From Ustilaginoidea virens (Eukaryota; Ascomycota; Sordariomycetes; Hypocreales; Clavicipitaceae), in the NCBI RefSeq assembly GCF_000687475.1, contig NC_057321.1, positions 3,038,001-3,102,000 of the forward strand: DNA of 64,000 nucleotides. The letters are read 5' to 3'. Below the pieces are notes generated by a model. That model was not told the origin of the DNA and did not search any database. It saw nothing but the letters and a program-made list of their open reading frames with translations. This document shows, piece by piece, positions 58,401 through 64,000 of the stretch. How positions within the stretch are numbered: position 1 is the stretch's first letter; every line of letters begins with the position of its first letter. Both the position numbers and the translations under genes were made by a program.

Positions 58401-60071
58401 TAAAGCTATCTACTAATCCGATCTTTAATTAGTGCCGCTTCGCCTATAGTATAATATTATAGTACTCTATCTAAGGCATCCTAAAGATAATATCGCAAGT
58501 AAGGCCTAGGATAATATAAAGTATAACTATAAATAGCTATCTATCGATATCGATTGCGATATAGATAATATAGGTGATAGAGGAATGCATTACCTTATAT
58601 TCTTCTAAATAGCTCTAAATATCTACTGCCGTTCCGATTTCCCTACGTTATAGTAGGCGGATAGGTTAGAGGCTTAACCATTATACTATCTTTTCGCTTA
58701 TAGCGCTATAGTAGTCACATCCCGAGTCGATTAAGGTATTAATAAAGGTATAGGATTTATATAAGATCGGTACTAAAAAGGGGTATTTATCTATTCGTTT
58801 TGCGATCTCCTCTAATTCCTTTTATAATTAGGCTAGGGTTTATATGCGCATCTAAAGCCCTCTAATGAGATTAGATTTAAGGGCTATTTTTTTTTTTGAT
58901 TTTTATTACTACTTTTAACCTCTACGATTTATAAGTTAAGCGAGGCTACTTTAGCTCTATTGGGTCGGATTATTAGCAGTAGGTAGTATATAAATATCCG
59001 ATAATTAGGAGAGCTATACTGAAGATAAAGGCCTTTTTTTTTACGATCTTTATGCTATTCTTTAAAGACCTATATTGCTTTAGGCGCGCGTTAATTACCC
59101 TTCGAATCTAGCTTATTAATACCTAATATTTATATATCGCCTTTAGAATCCCGGGTATATATCGGTCGGGAATAGGTCGAACCTATATAGTAATTAATAG
59201 TTAAGCTAGTCTTAATATCGATAGCAATTTATCGGTAATAGTCTACTGCCGAATAGTAGTTATAATAGGAGACCCTAAGGCTAATAATCTTATTAGCTAT
59301 ACGAGTATTAAGCGCCGATCGGAGGTATTTAGGCTTAACTTCCTTAAGCTAACCGAAACTGTTAATAAGCATAAGTTTTTCCTCGAATCGCATAAAAAAG
59401 GCGGCAAAAGGTTCCTTAGGGCCCTAGCATAAGGAGTGCTTAAGCTTAATAATAGCGCGATCCTATCGGTATAGGTCCTTAAAGAGATATTAGAGGTATT
59501 CAAAGAACTTTATTATATTATAATCGCAAGCTATACCGTTCTCGAAGAAGGCTGCGACTTATAATTAGACTATAGACGAAAGGTTCTAGAAGATAAATAT
59601 CTATTAGGTCTTCTTATCCTTAATAAAGTCTTTATCGACCTCGAGCTTATATTATATAAAGGTCCGCTAGGCTATAAATATAGCCTTTTTGATATTAAAG
59701 GGGTCCCCTATCGGGATCGGCTTACATTTTAGCTAGGTATCCTAAGCCATAGGGAGGGGGGCATTCTATTATACGATTAGGGCCAGTTAGAGGGCGGCCT
59801 AAGAGCTATTTAACTAGTTCGCAAGGAGGGTCTATAGCGAGGCGGTAACGGCAGTAAGGTATTGCGCGTTAGTCTGCATCTGCGCCTTTATTTATTGTAA
59901 CCCTAATGCGAGCTATTCTACTCGGGTATATATATTACGTCGGGGGCATTATGGTCTTGGGTTATTTGTATCTATTTCTCTAGGTATACTCATCTCGATA
60001 TCTTATATAGCCTGCATCATCGGCTCTATAATATAAGGTTATAATAGTAAGGCTGAGAGAGTCTATTTAAA

Positions 60072-60313
60072 TGTAAAGAACTGGCCCTAGGGCTACTGCG
60101 AATAGGCGTCGAATAAATATATTAAATAGACTAAGGAGGAAAGGAAGAGGACCCGAATAGGGGCCTTTAAGTAGTCTATTTATGCCCTTACGTAGTATAG
60201 GCCGAGTCCTTAGCGAGCCCTCGTGACCCCGTGCCGATACTCCTTAGGCTAGTCGCGGGCGCAGCCCGAGTCCTAGCCACATTATGGCGCGGGCGTAGCC
60301 CGAGCCCGTAATA
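60072..60313 (-). repeat. Gypsy-3 5' LTR (right)
   Basis: 242 bp, begins TGTAAAGAACTGGCC and ends GAGCCCGTAATA, then TTATC. Confidence 0.9.
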
Positions 60314-60318
60314 TTATC

Positions 60319-60678
60319 GTAGAATTCGCTCTTTGCGGCCTTTTTAAATTCTGGTTTAAAATGGTAACTTTTTAGGTCTTTCTAAAACCTTAGTTTAGGC
60401 GGTAGGGATAATCGATATAGGCATTCCTTAGTGCCTAGAAAAAAACTGCTAATAAAAGCCATACTAGAAGTATTCTTACTAGCTAGCCTAGCTGACCTTT
60501 ATAGTATAGAACTAGTTTTAGCACTTACTTCAGAAGGATATATAGAAGCTGGGGTAGGTAGTTGGACTATAAGATGTTATTGTTTACTAGGAATAGCTTG
60601 TTTACTAGTAGGTATAGAAGTCGAAGGTAAAGTTGGGCTAGGTATAGAAGGCTAAGTAATAGGAACAGGTATAATAGT
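60319..60678 (-). pseudogene. Copia-4 remnant, right part (integrase-RT linker)
   Basis: Continues the Copia-4 minus frame after the Gypsy-3 insertion: ..PEFKKAAKSEFY joins DN*NKGTFKPT across the TTATC duplication. Upstream is the Pro/Ser/Thr-rich linker (TPSIPSPTLPSTSIPTSKQ type) that precedes Copia reverse transcriptase. The 74-aa plus-strand frame at 60,431-60,655 is its antisense shadow. Truncated by the Copia-5 LTR at 60,679. Confidence 0.75.
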
Positions 60679-61252
60679 TGTTGAAATCAGCGCCTTTTTA
60701 GCTGTATTTTGGTACTGGTCTCGCCACCATACGACGTTTCTGCGTTGAGATATCGCGGTGGCTATACCAGGCGCTATGGTGGGGCACAGCGCCCTATAAC
60801 GCCGATTACAGTGGGCCACAGCGCCGGTCACGGCACCGGTACAGCGACCTACAATCCGGCCACAGCGGCCGGTCACAGTGGGCCACAGGGCCCACAACAG
60901 GCGGCGCATTTCTACGGGATTACCAAATGGGCAAACCTTGCTAATACCAGCACTTTCGGCCTTCTACATATAGTCATCCGCTACACCGGTCATTTACGGC
61001 AGACCGATATAGGGCTTCCGGCCCGTACGGCAGGCTATTATAGGGCATCCGGCACACCGCTATAAGCCACTGGGCTTGGTTGGGTATGCACTGGGTAGGA
61101 TATTGGGCACAGACTGGGCACGGTTGGGCAGACCGACTTTTCGTCGGGTTTTTTTCGCTATTTTTGCGGTTTTTCATTATTTTCAACCACTTTTTCAAGA
61201 TGGTAGAAATATGCCTAAAATTCCCTCTTTCTAGCTAGAATAGTCACCAACA
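60679..61252 (+). repeat. Proposed 5' LTR of Copia-5, GC-rich
   Basis: Starts TGTTGAAATCAGCGCC and ends GTCACCAACA, 574 bp, TG..CA ends. From about 60,710 to 61,140 it is conspicuously GC-rich with repeated CAGTGGGCCACAG/CAGCGGCCGGTCAC units and abundant CpA, an island in TpA-rich surroundings. The partner LTR is outside the window, so the boundaries are inferred from end motifs. Confidence 0.6.
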
Positions 61253-61710
61253 ATTAGAATCAGATTTCCCTGACATCTTTGCTCTGGTCAACCTCTTATG
61301 CGCTTTAAATCTTTAACCAGCTCTTTGTTTTATTCTGCAACGCCTTGTACGCCACTGTCGGTATCCAGTATATTTTCAATAGTGTTCTGAATCACCATTT
61401 TGCAATAGGTTATGAGCCCGGTGTCTCAAGGCTTCTAGCTTAAGACTTTTTTACGCTAACTTAGGATTTTAACGCACTTGGCAGCTAACCTTCCAGAAAT
61501 CTAACTAACGATATTACTATCTGCAGTAAGGGACTGATCATCCCAGATTTAGGAACCTAGCTACCACACCAAGCTGCAACACATCCTTTTTGCAATAGGA
61601 TTTTCTAAGGTTATTCCTTAATGCAGCTTTCTTCTAGTTTTATCTAGATTTTTAGTTTTGATTTTCTTCGCATTTTTAAGACTTTCCGGCACCTTTTCTC
61701 TTCCTATAAT

Positions 61711-63980
61711 GGCCAGTTAGAATGTTCCTACCGCCAATAACCCAGGCTACTAAGTCCCTGATACGGCAGAGGTAGAAGAATCTGATAATAACTAGGAAAT
61801 TGCCCAGCTTAGGGAAGACTAATAGGAAATGAGAAAAGAATTTAATTATAAATTTAATCGAATGAACTCTAAAATCGATTTTTTAGCTGATAAGGTGGGC
61901 ACCTTAGTAGATAGACTAATTAAGCCTGCTATTAGCCTACCATCCCAGGATATAATAGATGTGGATACCTTCTAAACCCCTGTAGGTAAAGGAAATAATC
62001 TACTATTACTACCTAAAGCCCAGTAGTAACCCCTGCCGGTTCCATCCAGCATTAGCAGCTAAGTCAGCGCTATAGCTATTAAGGAACTAGCCAAAACAGC
62101 CAATAGATTCCAGGAATCCTAAAAGCTAAGGGGGGCATCTAACTTCGACTAATGGAAACAGGCCCTTATAATTCAACTTAGGGCACTTAATATCGCCAAA
62201 TTTATTGAAAATCCTTCTATTGCCAATAGTTTCAACGATTTAGAGCAAGCACTTTTACTATTACTTATTAAGAATAGTTGCACAGAAGGACTAGCTGCCG
62301 CTATCAACTGGTGCACTAACCTAGAGTTAGCCTTTATATTACTCACTAAACAGTATTCTTACTCATTAGACGTATAGCGGACCCACCTATACCCTGCCTT
62401 CCATCAACTAAATTTTACAGGCCATAAGGGTACCTTAGAATCTTTCAATGCCTCCTTTAATAGCTACCTATTTAGGCTGCAAATTTTAGGCTCCTATATA
62501 CAACCTTTCGACTAAATCAGCTAATATTTATATGCTATAGAAGGGGTCTTTTTTCAGTAGGCAGAACGGCACCGCATAATAATGAGAATCGCCTATACTT
62601 AGGGAAATACATCAAATATTAATCTGCAATTTTATATGGTTGATTTACTGGAAGAATAACGCATTAAAGGGTCATCAGTAGCAAGGGCTACCACCCACCT
62701 CGCAAAGGTTAAGGGTGCCACTACTAATAACAATAGTAGTAAGCCAGCTAGTAACAACACTAGCAAGGGTAGTAAAAATACTACTACTAATGCCAATAAA
62801 AAGAAACAGGGGTCTTCTTCTACCTAATAATAAGGGTCTTCTTCAGCTATATAGGGTAAGCCGGAAAATAAGAAGAAGAAAGAAAAGAAAGATTCAGCTA
62901 ATAAAGCAGATACCCCATAAAAGACCGACGAAAAGGAAAAGACTATTAATTCCTTTATATTAGGAAATTATAACACTCTAAGTCTTATACCTAGTGAGAC
63001 AGCCTATTCTTCCTTTTAGGACCGCGAATATATGCAATTTTTAGCTATTAGCTATAGTGCACAATCCGGTGGGAAAACGCTAATAGATTCTTTACTCTAC
63101 GATACTAGTTCTACGGTGCATATTATCAACGATAAGAAGCATTTCACTTACTTTCAATACTATACTGGAAATAGACCAATCATCAGCATAGGTGGTGGCC
63201 TAATTAAGCCTAGTGGGTAGGGCATAGCGCGTTTTACCGTGCTATAGGGCACCAACCCACCTCAGTGGGGCACCTTAGAGCTAACTAACGCCCTTTTCAT
63301 ACCAGCTTTTAATATTAATATCTTTAGCGGCGTTAAACACTATCTAAATCGTGGCAGTATTCAGGGCTAAAGCCTTATTAATAGCAACAATAAGTGCATT
63401 GGGCTTCTTAAATTTAAGAGATATGGCTTCTTTTTACAATAAAAAGGGGTAGATTCGCCGTTTTTACACCATAGCAGCCAAAATCACCCAGCTTCGTATA
63501 GTATCTCGGTCGAATTACCTGCCCTAGCTAACCTAGAAGAATACGAGGAATATCCCCTGCCAGAGGATTTACCTACCCTACTAGCTGACTCGGACCTTCT
63601 ACTTCCGCCAGCTAATTCGCAAGAAATCCTACTAGCTAACCCACTAGTTAGTCCTGGTTTTTCGGTAGTACCAACAGAGGCTACTATTCCTAATATAGCC
63701 CAACCACCACAGAGGGCCCCGGTCGCCCTCAACCATGCCCCAATACCAGCTGCTAATATAGAATATTAAAAGCTGCTATTATTAGCCGGACTTTAGCATA
63801 TCCGGCTTAGGCACATCGGAATCCAACTTTTAAAGAAAACCTATGCATCAACTATAGGATTACCTAATCTCAGTAAGGTAAAGGATTCTGATTTTAACTA
63901 CATCGCCTGTAAAAGGGCAAAGTCAGTTCGGCGTTTTACATCAAGGGCTATACCAGACCCGATGCACTATTTGGATATTA
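61711..63980 (+). pseudogene. Copia-5 gag-protease-integrase reading frame, broken
   Basis: One reading frame can be followed for most of the 2.3 kb with scattered TAG/TAA replacing Gln, Arg or Trp codons and few if any frameshifts. This is the pattern of point mutation rather than indel decay. The longest stop-free piece of this frame is 63,032-63,220, covering the protease. Confidence 0.8.
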
Positions 63981-64000
63981 TAGAGGGTGATATTTTCCAA

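Larger units (their letters stand above)
46603..60313 (-). mobile_element. Gypsy-3, sister family of Gypsy-1/2, inserted in Copia-4 and carrying a LINE
   Basis: 242-bp LTRs at 46,603-46,844 and 60,072-60,313, TSD TTATC (46,598-46,602 and 60,314-60,318). LTRs share blocks with Gypsy-1/2 (GGACTGGCCCTAGGGC, GCGGGCGCAGCCCGAG) but are clearly a different family. Minus-strand remnants: gag (about 58,900-59,740), protease, reverse transcriptase (about 57,300-57,950; YLDN box), RNase H (about 56,900-57,250), integrase (about 55,422-56,650), then after the LINE the chromodomain (48,740-49,022). Net of the LINE the element is about 7.3 kb, some 1.7 kb longer than Gypsy-2, because of an extra segment next to the 3' LTR. 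Confidence 0.9.
28290..64000. other. RIP-degraded, TpA-rich nested transposon block
   Basis: A continuous 35.7-kb block without an intact host gene. TpA dinucleotides are very frequent and CpA/TpG scarce while CpG remains, which is the pattern left by repeat-induced point mutation acting on CpA. In identifiable reading frames Trp and Gln codons have become TAG/TAA and catalytic Asp has become Asn. At least six transposon families are nested inside; they are listed separately. Confidence 0.9.
60679..64000 (+). mobile_element. Copia-5 retrotransposon, plus orientation, incomplete (runs off window)
   Basis: After the LTR and a 460-bp leader, gag begins at an ATG at 61,711 (MAS*NVPTANNPG), with a UBN2-type gag core (FD*WKQALIIQLRAL, HKGTLESFNASFNSYLFRL), then Lys/Asn-rich sequence, protease (LLYDTSSTVHIINDKKHF, D-T-S active-site region, about 63,095-63,160) and gag-pre-integrase (about 63,770-63,960, H*RLRHIGIQLL then C..C zinc motif in YIACKRAKS). 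Stops at Trp/Gln show RIP, but CpA/TpG are much more frequent than in the Gypsy elements, so it is probably younger or less exposed. Inserted in Copia-4 head to head. Confidence 0.85.

Noticed and set aside
60431..60655. 74-aa plus-strand ORF with a hydrophobic, Leu-rich sequence
   Set aside because: Antisense to the Pro/Ser/Thr-rich linker of Copia-4; the minus-strand reading joins the pol frame.

Overview
The window comes from a filamentous ascomycete fungus, most likely a Sordariomycete (inferred from gene content and splice signals; species not determined). Introns are short (53 to 126 nt inside complete genes) with GT/AG ends and CTRAC-like branch sites. Every recognisable gene is a eukaryotic housekeeping gene, and the right half shows the footprint of repeat-induced point mutation (RIP).

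Left part (1-28,140) is a gene-bearing euchromatic segment. In order: 5' exon of ribosomal protein eS24 (minus, cut by the window edge); an EFM3/FAM86-type eEF2 lysine methyltransferase (plus); a long stretch without a supported gene; a small unknown protein (plus); an RRM-containing cyclophilin of the PPIL4/Cyp6 type (plus); another 4.6-kb stretch with no supported gene; a Zn2Cys6 transcription factor (plus); mannose-6-phosphate isomerase (plus, with an apparent GC-AG intron); the SAGA subunit SGF29 (plus); an ARF6-class small GTPase (plus); the Mediator kinase SSN3/CDK8 (minus); and the actin-related protein ARP2 (minus). They do not form a pathway cluster. Two act in transcription (SGF29, SSN3), two in membrane/actin dynamics (ARF6, ARP2), two in translation (eS24, EFM3) and one in cell-wall precursor supply (PMI). 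Intergenic DNA repeatedly carries short palindromic motifs (TACCTAGGTA-like and GTACTCCGTAC).

Right part (about 28,290-64,000) contains no host gene I can support. It starts within roughly 150-300 bp of the ARP2 start codon and is a nested graveyard of transposons in TpA-rich, CpA/TpG-poor sequence, with TAG/TAA stops where Trp and Gln codons should be. Layers reconstructed from exact target-site duplications (TSDs): a mariner-type transposase remnant; an LTR-like element X (three copies, with a 50-bp minisatellite in two); Gypsy-1 (29,383-40,700, plus, TSD GCTTT) inserted in X; Gypsy-2 (32,077-37,726, minus, TSD TTTTT) inserted in the reverse transcriptase of Gypsy-1; a Gypsy pol fragment carrying a solo Copia LTR (43,122-43,512, TSD AATTC); a degenerate Copia element in minus orientation (from 44,459) interrupted by Gypsy-3 (46,603-60,313, TSD TTATC), itself interrupted by a LINE of the Tad1/I type (49,038-55,406, 15-bp TSD); and a less mutated Copia element in plus orientation (60,679 to the window end).

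The most unusual item is a roughly 1.9-kb extra segment inside Gypsy-3, between its chromodomain and its 3' LTR. It reads best on the strand opposite gag-pol and includes a Cys cluster (C-x2-C-x10-C-x4-C). Gypsy-1 and Gypsy-2 lack it. It is a candidate antisense cargo ORF. I saw no convincing novel host system; the remaining interest lies in the repeat architecture, the abrupt gene/repeat boundary and a few gene-structure oddities.
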